From: M3007 sp041736625
GTDB lineage: Bacteria; Bacteroidota; Bacteroidia; Chitinophagales; Saprospiraceae
Length of the DNA: 15,892 nucleotides
Assembly: GCA_041736625.1 (NCBI GenBank)
Contig: JBGSTG010000047.1
Span: 1-15,892, forward strand
Direction of reading: 5' to 3'
Positions 1 to 6,649 of the stretch are shown here, piece after piece. The translations under genes were made by a program, and so were the position numbers. The notes beneath the pieces were generated by a model. The model did no database searches, was not told where the DNA came from, and saw only the letters and a list, made by a program, of their open reading frames with translations. Numbering within the stretch: the stretch's first letter is position 1; the number at the start of each line of letters is the position of its first letter.

Positions 1-29
1 GAAGAGTATGCCCGGTGGTGTGGGGGGAC

Positions 30-45
30 GGCGGCGAAAGCCGCC
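30..45. repeat. GC-rich hairpin with GAAA tetraloop
   Basis: GGCGGC-GAAA-GCCGCC is a perfect 6-bp stem closed by a GNRA tetraloop; flanking GGA and TCC can extend it with one bulged C. It lies in sequence with no credible reading frame (positions 1-260) and could be an intergenic repeat or the structured end of a transcript entering from the left. Which of these it is cannot be told from this window. Confidence 0.5.
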
Positions 46-80
46 TCCTACCCGATTTCGACATTCCGACCCGCGAACAA

Positions 81-150
81 ACGTTAGGCCTCTCCGAGGC
101 CCCCAAAACATATGCAACGTGCTCTACCAACGTTGGGCCTCTCCGAGGCC
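81..150. repeat. Two copies of a 21-bp hairpin-bearing direct repeat
   Basis: Positions 81-101 and 130-150 are the same 21-bp unit with one difference (ACGTTAGGCC versus ACGTTGGGCC at the left end), start to start 49 bp apart. Each holds the palindrome GGCCTC-TCC-GAGGCC, a 6-bp stem with a 3-nt loop. They sit downstream of the 3' end of the minus-strand transketolase gene. They resemble small dispersed intergenic palindromes of the REP kind; no coding potential is seen in 1-260. Confidence 0.7.
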
Positions 151-260
151 TTTGCGCTTAAGTTGACGACATTGGGCTTCAAGCCATCCTATCGGTATGC
201 GTCGCTTTTCAAAATTTTAATTGGAGGGATTCTGTTTCTTTCGACTTATGATACACCCTC

Positions 261-1217
261 TTACTTTCTCTTGAGGACGTCTTTCACCGCCGCCACCACA
301 TCCTTTTTCCCCAGCCCGTATTTCTCCAGCAATTCGGCCGGCTTGCCACTTTCGCCGAAGCTGTCGTTCACGGCGACAAACGACATGGGTGTGGGTTGCC
401 GACGCGCGAGCAGGGCGGCAATGGCGTCGCCCAGCCCGCCGTTCCGCTGGTGTTCTTCGGCCACCACGGCCGCGCGCGTTTTCGATACGGAATCCAGGAT
501 GGCCTCTTCGTCGAGCGGCTTGATGGTGTGGATGTTGATGAGTTCGCAGGAAATGCCCGTTTCGGCGAGGGTCTGCGCGGCCTCGATGGCGGTCCACATG
601 AGGTGGCCGGTAGCGAAAATGGTCACGTCGGTACCCGGCGCCATCAGGATGGCCTTGCCGATCTCGAATTTTTGGTTGTCGGGGGTAAACATGGGCCATG
701 CCGGACGCCCGAAGCGCAGGTACACAGGGCCGTAGTATTCGGCGATGGCCAGGGTGGCTGCGCGTGTCTGGTTGAAGTCGCACGGGTTGATGACCGTCAT
801 GCCGGGCAGCATGCGCATCATGCCCAGGTCTTCGAGGATCTGGTGGGTTGCGCCGTCTTCGCCGAGGGTCAGGCCGGCGTGGGAGGCGCAAATCTTGACG
901 TTTTTGTGGGAGTAGGCGATGCTTTGCCGGATCTGATCGTACACGCGGCCGGTGCTGAAGTTGGCGAAGGTGCCGGTGTAGGGGATTTTTCCGCCGATGG
1001 CCAGGCCGGCGGCTATGCCCATCATGTTGGCTTCGCTGATGCCGCACTGGAAGAAGCGCTCGGGGAACGCCTGTTGAAAGTGGTGCATCTGGAGCGATTC
1101 CATGAGGTCGGCGGTGAGGCCGACTACTTCGGGGTTTTGACGGCCGAGTTCGAGCAGGCCGGCGCCGAAGCCGTCGCGCGTCGCGCGGGTACCGGAAGAC
1201 TGGATGGTGTTCAGCAT
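261..1217 (-). CDS. Transketolase, C-terminal subunit (split enzyme)
   Basis: This 318-residue protein corresponds to the second half of transketolase, which transfers two-carbon ketol units between sugar phosphates in the non-oxidative pentose phosphate pathway using thiamine diphosphate. The pyrimidine-binding domain spans about residues 5-180. It carries the GISEANM motif, whose Glu62 is the expected cofactor-activating glutamate, and the SHAGLTLGEDGATH motif (112-125). The transketolase C-terminal domain follows, about 190-318, ending GKKDVVAAVKDVLKRK. A single-chain enzyme is about 650 residues, so the N-terminal half with the diphosphate-binding GDG motif must be a separate gene; it is not next to this one in the window. 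The ATG at 1217 is followed directly by the family start SGTRATRDGFG. No clear promoter element was found upstream. A fused homologue such as DXP synthase is unlikely given the length. Confidence 0.93.
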   Translation of the reverse strand: MLNTIQSSGTRATRDGFGAGLLELGRQNPEVVGLTADLMESLQMHHFQQAFPERFFQCGISEANMMGIAAGLAIGGKIPYTGTFANFSTGRVYDQIRQSIAYSHKNVKICASHAGLTLGEDGATHQILEDLGMMRMLPGMTVINPCDFNQTRAATLAIAEYYGPVYLRFGRPAWPMFTPDNQKFEIGKAILMAPGTDVTIFATGHLMWTAIEAAQTLAETGISCELINIHTIKPLDEEAILDSVSKTRAAVVAEEHQRNGGLGDAIAALLARRQPTPMSFVAVNDSFGESGKPAELLEKYGLGKKDVVAAVKDVLKRK

Positions 1218-1270
1218 GGGCGCGAAGGTCGGAAGGATTCGCGATAATTTTTACTGCTTACCCCCTCACC

Positions 1271-1354
1271 CCCGGATTTCATCCGGGTGACCGCTCTGCG
1301 GTCACTTCCCCGGATTTCATCCGGGGTTATTCAAGTTTGACCGCTACGCGGTCA
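1271..1354. repeat. Compound A-B-A-B palindrome array
   Basis: Four short hairpins follow each other in alternating order. A1 at 1271-1287 is CCCGGAT-TTC-ATCCGGG. B1 at 1288-1304 is TGACCGC-TCT-GCGGTCA, with one further G-C pair from the flanks. A2 at 1308-1326 is CCCCGGAT-TTC-ATCCGGGG. B2 at 1338-1354 is TGACCGC-TAC-GCGGTCA. All stems are perfect (7-8 bp) and all loops are 3 nt. The array lies between the helicase stop and the transketolase start, both on the minus strand, so it could end helicase transcription or stabilise its 3' end. It resembles REP/BIME-type composite repeats. Confidence 0.85.
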
Positions 1355-1390
1355 TGTGGCTTTGCCGTTCGTGCACCTTTGCGAAACACT

Positions 1391-1418
1391 ATTCCGCATT
1401 CGACATTCCGCATTCGCC
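1391..1418. repeat. Four tandem heptamers (ATTCSNC type)
   Basis: ATTCCGC, ATTCGAC, ATTCCGC and ATTCGCC follow each other without gaps and end exactly at the base before the helicase stop codon (1419-1421 on the minus strand). Short heptanucleotide tandem repeats of this kind are known in other bacterial groups, notably cyanobacteria. A related stretch, TTCGACATTCCGAC, occurs at 57-70. Confidence 0.6.
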
Positions 1419-2753
1419 TCACCCTTGAGCCGAAGGTTTTTTCCCGCCGCCGCGTTTGCGGCGTCGCGATTTTTGCCCATCGGGTTTTTGTTCACCGCTG
1501 CCAGCGCGTCCGTCGGGCCGGGGGCCTCTACTTTGCCCACGACCTTTCGTGCCTGATTTCCGATCGCCGCCGCCGCTCCGGCCGCCTTCGCGGCGTGCTG
1601 CTGAGGGATTGTATTCCGGGCCGGCGCCGATGCCTTCGGGCAGGGGTAACTTGGGCACCTGGCTGCCGATGAGCAGTTCGATGCGTTTGAAGCGAAGCTG
1701 GTCTTCGGGGCCGATGAGCGTCAGCGCTTCGCCGGTTTTGTTGCCACGGGCCGTGCGGCCGATGCGGTGCACGTAGTCTTCGGCGTCGCGCGGGCAGTCG
1801 TAGTTGATGACCAGATCGATGCCGTCTACGTCGATGCCGCGGCTGAGCACGTCGGTGGCCACCAGAATGTCGACCTGGCGGTTTTTGTAGGCCATCATGA
1901 CCTGTTCGCGTGCGTCCTGCTCCAGGTCGCTGCTGATCATGGCCACGTTGAGTTTTTTGGCGCGGAGTTTCTGGAACAGGGTGCTCACGGCCACTTTGGT
2001 GGAGCTGAACACCAGTATGCGTTGGCCGACCTTGTTGGAGAGCATCTCGACCATGAGCGGCACTTTCTGGTTTTCGTGTACCACGTAGGCGCCCTGGGTG
2101 ACGCCTTCGGCGGGCTTCGACAGGGCGATGCTGACGGTGGCGGGGTTGCGCAGCAGGTCATTGGCCAGGCGCAATACAGTGTCGGGCATGGTTGCCGAGA
2201 ACAGAAGGCTCTGGCGTTCCGGGCTGCAAGCGCCGATGATGCGCAGGATGTCGGCCTGGAAACCCATGTCGAGCATCCGATCGGCCTCATCCAGCACCAG
2301 ATGGCGGAGTTGGGAAAAGTCCACATAGCCGAGTTTCATATGCGCCATAAGCCGTCCCGGCGTGGCGATTATCATGTCGACACCACCCGAGATGGCGCTT
2401 TTTTCCTGGGCAAAACCCTTGCCGTCGCCTCCGCCATAAACGGCGATGGACGAGACGCCGGTGAAGTAGGAGTACGCTTCAACCATTTGGTCGATCTGGA
2501 CGGCCAACTCCCGGGTGGGCACGATCACCAGTGCCTGGGTGCAATCGTGTTTGCCGGATTCGAGGATGAGATCGATGATGGGCAGGATGAAGGCGGCCGT
2601 TTTTCCGGTGCCCGTTTGGGCAATGCCGACCAGATCGCGGCCTTCAAGAACGAGCGGGATGGCCTGGGCCTGGATGGGAGTGGGGGTGGTGTAATTAAGC
2701 GCCTCAATCCCGTCGAGCAGACGGGGGTGGAGGTTAAGGTCTGAAAAATTCAA
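1419..2753 (-). CDS. DEAD-box ATP-dependent RNA helicase, RhlE-like
   Basis: ATP-dependent RNA-unwinding protein of 444 residues, acting in the cytoplasm on structured RNA such as ribosome precursors or mRNA. All helicase motifs are present: the Q motif (F3 plus TPTPIQ, 23-28), motif I AQTGTGKT (45-52), Ia PTRELA, Ib TPGR, II DEAD, III SAT, IV ILVFSS, V ATDVLSRGID and VI HRIGRTARG. A basic Gly/Arg/Lys-rich tail of about 60 residues follows the core, as is usual for RNA-binding tails in RhlE-type enzymes. The TTG at 2753-2751 is chosen because the protein then begins MNFSDLNLHPRLL, matching the usual RhlE N terminus. A longer frame opening at 2885 would begin upstream of the promoter element at 2811-2804, so it is unlikely. 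RhlE assignment is by overall motif pattern; the subfamily is less sure than the family. Confidence 0.93.
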   Translation of the reverse strand: MNFSDLNLHPRLLDGIEALNYTTPTPIQAQAIPLVLEGRDLVGIAQTGTGKTAAFILPIIDLILESGKHDCTQALVIVPTRELAVQIDQMVEAYSYFTGVSSIAVYGGGDGKGFAQEKSAISGGVDMIIATPGRLMAHMKLGYVDFSQLRHLVLDEADRMLDMGFQADILRIIGACSPERQSLLFSATMPDTVLRLANDLLRNPATVSIALSKPAEGVTQGAYVVHENQKVPLMVEMLSNKVGQRILVFSSTKVAVSTLFQKLRAKKLNVAMISSDLEQDAREQVMMAYKNRQVDILVATDVLSRGIDVDGIDLVINYDCPRDAEDYVHRIGRTARGNKTGEALTLIGPEDQLRFKRIELLIGSQVPKLPLPEGIGAGPEYNPSAARREGGRSGGGDRKSGTKGRGQSRGPRPDGRAGSGEQKPDGQKSRRRKRGGGKKPSAQG

Positions 2754-2803
2754 GAAAACGTTATTTTGTGTGCGTATTTGGTTAATATTGCGGTTAGGCC
2801 GTG

Positions 2804-2811
2804 CAAAGATA
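2804..2811 (-). promoter_or_regulatory. Bacteroidota -7 promoter element, helicase
   Basis: On the minus strand this reads TATCTTTG, an exact match to TAnnTTTG, the -7 element of the Bacteroidota primary sigma factor. A TTTC lies 19 nt upstream, one base from the TTTG expected at -33. Transcription would start near 2797, leaving a leader of roughly 45 nt before the TTG start at 2753. This placement excludes the longer upstream start at 2885. Confidence 0.7.
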
Positions 2812-2922
2812 AGGGTTTTTCGGCACAGATGAAAGGGCTGCACGGGCCCTGGCGAATAAAGACTGTTTGTGTCCGTCACGGGCAAGGATATTGCGCAAGC
2901 GCATTTTTGTGCAGATAACCCT

Positions 2923-2930
2923 TACTTTTG
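2923..2930 (+). promoter_or_regulatory. Bacteroidota -7 promoter element, TPR gene
   Basis: TACTTTTG matches TAnnTTTG. It ends only 4 nt before the ATG at 2935, so transcription would begin at or near that ATG. The message is then either leaderless (start 2935) or has a leader of about 10 nt (start at the second in-frame ATG, 2947). No matching -33 TTTG was found at the usual spacing. Confidence 0.6.
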
Positions 2931-2934
2931 CGTT

Positions 2935-3960
2935 ATGAATATACGTATGATCAAACCGTTCCTCTTCTCCTCCGCTGTCTTTGCGCTTGCTGTATGGGGG
3001 GCATCCTGTGGGCGCGACAAGCCGACCGACCGGCCGGAGCAGGACATTGACCCCGTATTGTCCCAGCTCAACACCCTCGTTGAACAGAACCCCAAAAGCG
3101 ACTCCTTTCGCTACCTGCGCGCAGAATACTACTACAACCTGGAAGCCTACGACGAGGCGCTGCTCGACCTGAACGCCGCCATGCAACTGGACTCCATGCA
3201 GCCGCGTAACTACCACCTGCTGGCCGATGTCCTGCTCGACTATGGCCGGCCCAACGACTCCCGGCGCGCCATCGTGGTCATGGAAGACGCCGTGCGAAAA
3301 TTCCCGGACCGCATACCTACCTTGCTCAAGCTCAGCGAGTTTCACCTCATCGTGCAACAACACGGCGAAGCGCTGAAGGCCCTGGATCAGATTCTGCGCC
3401 GCGACCCCCAAAACAGCGAGGCCTATTACATGGCCGGCCGGGTGGCGCTCGACAAAGGCGATACCCTCAACGCCATCGCCTCCATGCGCCAGTCGCTGCT
3501 GCTCGACGCCGAAAACGTCGACGGCTGGCTCATGCTCGGGCGCATGCTCACCAACCGAAAAGACCCCCAGGCCGTGCAATGCTTCGACAATGCCCTGCGC
3601 ATCGACCCCGAATCCCTGGAAGCCCTGGAGTACAAAGCGGCTTTTTTCAAACGCATGGGCCGGTTCGACGAGGCGTTTACCATTTACCGGGACATCATTA
3701 TGAAAAACCCGTATTACGCCAACGCCTTTTTCGATATGGGCGCCATTTACCTGGAAATGGACTCGCTGGAGCAGGCCTACAAACATTTCGATATGGCGGT
3801 AAAATCCGACCCGCTGTTTGTCAAAGCGTATTACTACCGGGGTGTGGCGAACGAACTGTCCGGCAAAACCGACGCCGCATTGGCCGACTACAGCCAAGCC
3901 AACCGCATGTCGCCGAATTACCCCGAGGCCAAAGAGGCTCTGGAACGGTTAAAAAAATAG
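2935..3960 (+). CDS. TPR-repeat protein, probable lipoprotein
   Basis: Protein of 341 residues made almost wholly of tetratricopeptide repeats, which serve as protein-protein docking surfaces; no enzymatic motif is seen. The N terminus has a basic stretch (R4, K7), a hydrophobic run of about 15 residues and then Ala-Ser-Cys25-Gly, which suggests a lipoprotein signal, although Gly at -3 of the lipobox is not ideal. Repeats start near residue 40 and continue to the end, with typical features such as LDLNAAMQLD, SEAYYMAGRVALDKGD and KAYYYRGVANELSGKTDAAL; I count about eight. The start is ATG 2935 or ATG 2947; an upstream ATG at 2869 precedes the promoter element. mnmG follows after 44 bp and may share the transcript. 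Partner and exact role are unknown; a periplasmic or outer-membrane assembly function is plausible. Confidence 0.85.
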   Translation: MNIRMIKPFLFSSAVFALAVWGASCGRDKPTDRPEQDIDPVLSQLNTLVEQNPKSDSFRYLRAEYYYNLEAYDEALLDLNAAMQLDSMQPRNYHLLADVLLDYGRPNDSRRAIVVMEDAVRKFPDRIPTLLKLSEFHLIVQQHGEALKALDQILRRDPQNSEAYYMAGRVALDKGDTLNAIASMRQSLLLDAENVDGWLMLGRMLTNRKDPQAVQCFDNALRIDPESLEALEYKAAFFKRMGRFDEAFTIYRDIIMKNPYYANAFFDMGAIYLEMDSLEQAYKHFDMAVKSDPLFVKAYYYRGVANELSGKTDAALADYSQANRMSPNYPEAKEALERLKK

Positions 3961-3970
3961 GCATTTGCAA

Positions 3971-4000
3971 CCTTCTGTGCAAAAAACGGGTTTTTGAAGG
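3971..4000 (+). other. Bulged hairpin just ahead of the mnmG start
   Basis: CCTT (3971-3974) can pair with AAGG (3997-4000), and after a five-base bulge CAAAAA (3980-3985) pairs with TTTTTG (3991-3996) around the loop ACGGG. The structure fills most of the 44-bp gap and ends 4 nt before the mnmG ATG at 4005. It is not followed by a T-run, so a terminator is unlikely; it could modulate translation initiation. Confidence 0.35.
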
Positions 4001-4004
4001 CATC

Positions 4005-5870
4005 ATGTTTCCCCAATACGACGTCATAGTAGTCGGCGCCGGCCACGCCGGCTGCGAAGCGGCCGTAGCTGCCGCCAACCTGGGCGCACGCGTGCTGCTG
4101 GCCACCATGAACATGCAGACCATCGGTCAGATGAGCTGCAACCCGGCCATGGGCGGTGTGGCCAAAGGACAGATTGTGCGCGAGGTGGACGCCCTGGGCG
4201 GCTACTCGGGCATCGTGACCGACCGCACCATGATCCAGTTTCGCATGCTGAACCGCTCGAAAGGGCCCGCTATGTGGAGTCCGCGCGCGCAGAGCGACCG
4301 CATGCGCTTTGCCGCCGAGTGGCGCCGCATGCTGGAACAGCACCCGAACATCGACTTCTGGCAGGAGATGGTGACCGGCCTCGTGGTGAAAGACCGGCGC
4401 GTACAGGGCGTGCGCACAGGCATGGGCATCGAGATTCCCGGCAAAGCCGTGGTGCTCACCAACGGAACCTTCCTGAACGGACTCATTCACATCGGCGAAA
4501 AACAGTTCGGCGGAGGCCGCGCCGGCGAGAGCGCCGCCCGGGGCATCACCGAACAACTGGTGGAACAGGGCTTCGAGGCCGGACGCATGAAAACCGGTAC
4601 CCCCCCCCGCATCGACGGACGCACGATCGACTACGGCCGCTGCGAATTGCAGCCCGGCGACGAGCCGCCCGGCAGGTTTTCGTACACCGATACGCCGCCG
4701 CTGACCGACCAGCTGCCCTGCTACATCACGTACACCAACCCAAAGGTGCACGACATACTCCGCACCGGCTTCGACCGCTCGCCCATGTTCAACGGCCGCA
4801 TCCAGGGCCTGGGGCCGCGCTATTGCCCCAGCATCGAAGACAAGATCGACCGGTTTGCCGAACGCGACCGCCACCAGCTTTTCATCGAGCCCGAAGGACG
4901 CGACACGGTCGAGATATACATCAATGGATTTTCCTCCTCCCTGCCGGAGGACGTGCAGTACAAAGCCCTGCGCGAAATACCCGGACTGGAAAACGCCAGA
5001 ATGTTCCGACCCGGATACGCCATCGAATACGACTACTTTCCGCCCACACAGCTCCAGCTTACGCTCGAAACCAACCTGGTGAAAAACCTGTTTTTCGCCG
5101 GGCAGATCAACGGCACTACGGGCTACGAAGAGGCCGCCTGCCAGGGGCTGATGGCCGGGCTGAATGCCGCACTCGCCGTGCAGGAACGCGCGCCGGTGGT
5201 GCTCAAACGCAGCGAAGCGTACATCGGTGTGCTCATCGACGACCTGGTGAACAAAGGCACCGAGGAGCCGTACCGCATGTTCACCAGCCGCGCGGAGTAC
5301 CGCATTTTGTTGCGGCAGGACAACGCCGACCTGCGCCTCACACCGCTCGTGCACGGGCTCGGCATGCAGGGCATCGAGGCGCGCATGGATCGCGTGCGCC
5401 AAAAACAGCAGGCACTGGCGGAAATCGACGCTTTTTTTAAAAATACGTCGATCGCGCCGGAAACGGCCAACCCGTTTCTCGAAAGCGTCGGCTCGGCGCC
5501 CATGCCGCAAAAGTTCAAGCTCTACAACCTCGTGCTGCGCCCCCAGGTAAACCTGCCCGCACTGGCCGCTGCCATACCCGATGCCGGCGCCTTCCTGAGC
5601 CGGTTCGACGCCGAGATCGTCGAGCTGGCTGAGATCAATATGAAATACGAAGGCTACATCCAGAAAGAGCAGGATATGGTGGACAAGATGAGCCGCCTCG
5701 AAGACCTGGCCCTGCAAACCGACTTCGACTACCACACCATTTCGGCGCTCAGCAATGAAGCGCGCAACAAACTCACCCGGCACCGGCCGCGTACGCTGGG
5801 GCAGGCCAGCCGGATTTCGGGGGTGAGCCCGGCCGATGTGAGTGTGCTGCTGGTGCATTTGGGGCGCTGA
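4005..5870 (+). CDS. mnmG: tRNA uridine-34 5-carboxymethylaminomethyl synthase MnmG (GidA)
   Basis: FAD-dependent subunit of the MnmE-MnmG complex, which installs the cmnm5 group on wobble uridine 34 of several tRNAs in the cytoplasm, using glycine and a methylene-tetrahydrofolate unit. The 621 residues match the family's usual length. Visible signatures are the dinucleotide-binding GAGHAG (11-16), SCNPAMGGVAKG with Cys45, GTFLNGLIHIGE (about 154-165), KTGTPPRIDGRTID (about 196-209), the GPRYCPSIEDK region, AGQINGTTGYEEAACQG (about 365-381) and EPYRMFTSRAEYR (about 421-433). A helical C-terminal domain, thought to contact MnmE and tRNA, follows. ATG 4005 begins MFPQYDVIVVGAGHAG, the normal N terminus; the frame stays open further upstream inside the TPR gene, but that extension is an overlap artefact. 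mnmE is not in the window. Confidence 0.98.
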   Translation: MFPQYDVIVVGAGHAGCEAAVAAANLGARVLLATMNMQTIGQMSCNPAMGGVAKGQIVREVDALGGYSGIVTDRTMIQFRMLNRSKGPAMWSPRAQSDRMRFAAEWRRMLEQHPNIDFWQEMVTGLVVKDRRVQGVRTGMGIEIPGKAVVLTNGTFLNGLIHIGEKQFGGGRAGESAARGITEQLVEQGFEAGRMKTGTPPRIDGRTIDYGRCELQPGDEPPGRFSYTDTPPLTDQLPCYITYTNPKVHDILRTGFDRSPMFNGRIQGLGPRYCPSIEDKIDRFAERDRHQLFIEPEGRDTVEIYINGFSSSLPEDVQYKALREIPGLENARMFRPGYAIEYDYFPPTQLQLTLETNLVKNLFFAGQINGTTGYEEAACQGLMAGLNAALAVQERAPVVLKRSEAYIGVLIDDLVNKGTEEPYRMFTSRAEYRILLRQDNADLRLTPLVHGLGMQGIEARMDRVRQKQQALAEIDAFFKNTSIAPETANPFLESVGSAPMPQKFKLYNLVLRPQVNLPALAAAIPDAGAFLSRFDAEIVELAEINMKYEGYIQKEQDMVDKMSRLEDLALQTDFDYHTISALSNEARNKLTRHRPRTLGQASRISGVSPADVSVLLVHLGR

Positions 5871-5926
5871 CCAAAAATGGTCGGGGCGGACGATGAAATC
5901 CTTGAACCATTTTGCGGGAAATGCTG

Positions 5927-5934
5927 TTCCTTTG
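5927..5934 (+). promoter_or_regulatory. Promoter-like element upstream of the NifU-type gene
   Basis: TTCCTTTG differs from TAnnTTTG by one base (T for A at position 2). A TTG lies 22 nt upstream (5902-5904), slightly farther than the usual 19-20. Transcription would start near 5941, giving a leader of about 29 nt before the ATG at 5970. The 99-bp gap after mnmG also holds an 8-bp inverted repeat, AAAATGGT (5874-5881) with ACCATTTT (5906-5913). Confidence 0.4.
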
Positions 5935-5969
5935 CATAGAATTCGTCTAAACAACACCACGAATACGTT

Positions 5970-6578
5970 ATGGATACTGCTGTGAAAAGCCCCGTCATGC
6001 TCTATACGGAGCAAACCCCCAACCCGGAGGCGCTCAAATACGTGACCAACCGCCTGTTGTATCGCGGCATTGCCGATTTTAAGGATAAAGAAACGGCTGC
6101 CGAGTGGAGTCCGCTGGCCAACAGCCTCATGGAGTTGCCGTATGTGAAGAGCGTGTACGTCAACAACAACTACGTGACCATCCAGAAGGAGATGAACTAC
6201 GACTGGATGGACATCATGCTCAAGCTGAAAGAGTTCCTGAAAGACTTCATCGAAAAGGACGGCGTGGTGATCAAGGAAGGGTTCGCCGAGCACATGGAAA
6301 AGCTGAGCGCCGAGCAAAACGCCGGCCAGTTCAGCGGCGAAAACGGCGAGCTGGCGCGCAAAATCAAGGAGCTGATCGACACCTACGTGAAACCGGCCGT
6401 GGAGATGGACGGCGGCAACATCGAGTTCAAGGCCTTCGACAACGGACGGGTGTTTGTGACCATGCAAGGCTCGTGCAGTGGGTGCCCCTCGTCGACCGTG
6501 ACGCTCAAATCTGGCATCGAAGGTATGCTGAAGCGCATGGTGCCGGAGGTGACGGAGGTGGTGCAGGAGATGGCGTAG
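5970..6578 (+). CDS. NifU/Nfu-family iron-sulfur cluster carrier
   Basis: Protein of 202 residues with two domains. An Nfu N-terminal scaffold domain (about 8-95) opens with LYTEQTPNPEALKYV, and a NifU C-terminal domain (about 120-198) contains VEMDGGNIEF and the CSGCPSS motif. Cys169 and Cys172 form the CxxC that binds a bridging iron-sulfur cluster between two monomers. Such proteins carry [4Fe-4S] clusters from the assembly machinery to target enzymes in the cytoplasm. No IscU-like domain is present, which excludes full-length NifU. ATG 5970 gives the expected N terminus. The gene seems to be transcribed alone: a promoter-like element lies upstream and another promoter element follows its stop codon. 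The neighbouring mnmG encodes a flavoenzyme, so no cluster-dependent partner is apparent. Confidence 0.95.
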   Translation: MDTAVKSPVMLYTEQTPNPEALKYVTNRLLYRGIADFKDKETAAEWSPLANSLMELPYVKSVYVNNNYVTIQKEMNYDWMDIMLKLKEFLKDFIEKDGVVIKEGFAEHMEKLSAEQNAGQFSGENGELARKIKELIDTYVKPAVEMDGGNIEFKAFDNGRVFVTMQGSCSGCPSSTVTLKSGIEGMLKRMVPEVTEVVQEMA

Positions 6579-6600
6579 GGGAATGTACAAGAAGTTTGGA

Positions 6601-6608
6601 TACCTTTG
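6601..6608 (+). promoter_or_regulatory. Bacteroidota -7 promoter element, beta-helix gene
   Basis: TACCTTTG is an exact match to TAnnTTTG. It lies 22 bp after the NifU-type stop codon. Transcription would start near 6615. That leaves about 35 nt of leader if translation starts at ATG 6650, whereas the earlier in-frame ATG at 6617 would be almost leaderless. No -33 TTTG at the usual spacing was found. Confidence 0.65.
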
Positions 6609-6649
6609 TTGCGTCAATGCGTTTGTTGACCGATTCAGGTATTTATCTC

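Noticed and set aside
1271..1354. CRISPR array
   Set aside because: The repeats are short palindromes almost without spacers and no cas gene is nearby.
1767..2744. Plus-strand open frame of 325 codons opposite the helicase
   Set aside because: Every helicase motif is on the minus strand; the plus-strand translation is a compositional shadow without domains.
2754..2885. N-terminal extension of the helicase to an ATG at 2885
   Set aside because: It begins upstream of the promoter element, lacks similarity to helicase N termini, and the TTG start gives the canonical beginning.
2794..3897. Minus-strand open frame of 367 codons opposite the TPR gene
   Set aside because: The TPR consensus is unmistakable on the plus strand and the frame overlaps two promoter elements.
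3579..4004. Upstream extension of mnmG inside the TPR gene
   Set aside because: The frame is open only by chance; MnmG proteins begin immediately before the FAD-binding GAGHAG motif.
3918..6617. Long minus-strand open frame (899 codons) opposite mnmG and the NifU-type gene
   Set aside because: It is the antisense shadow of two well-recognised plus-strand genes in GC-rich DNA; its translation is His/Val/Gly-rich low-complexity and matches no family.
6104..6649. Upstream extension of the beta-helix gene into the NifU-type gene
   Set aside because: It would cover a real gene in another frame and bury the signal peptide; the promoter element at 6601 argues for a start downstream.
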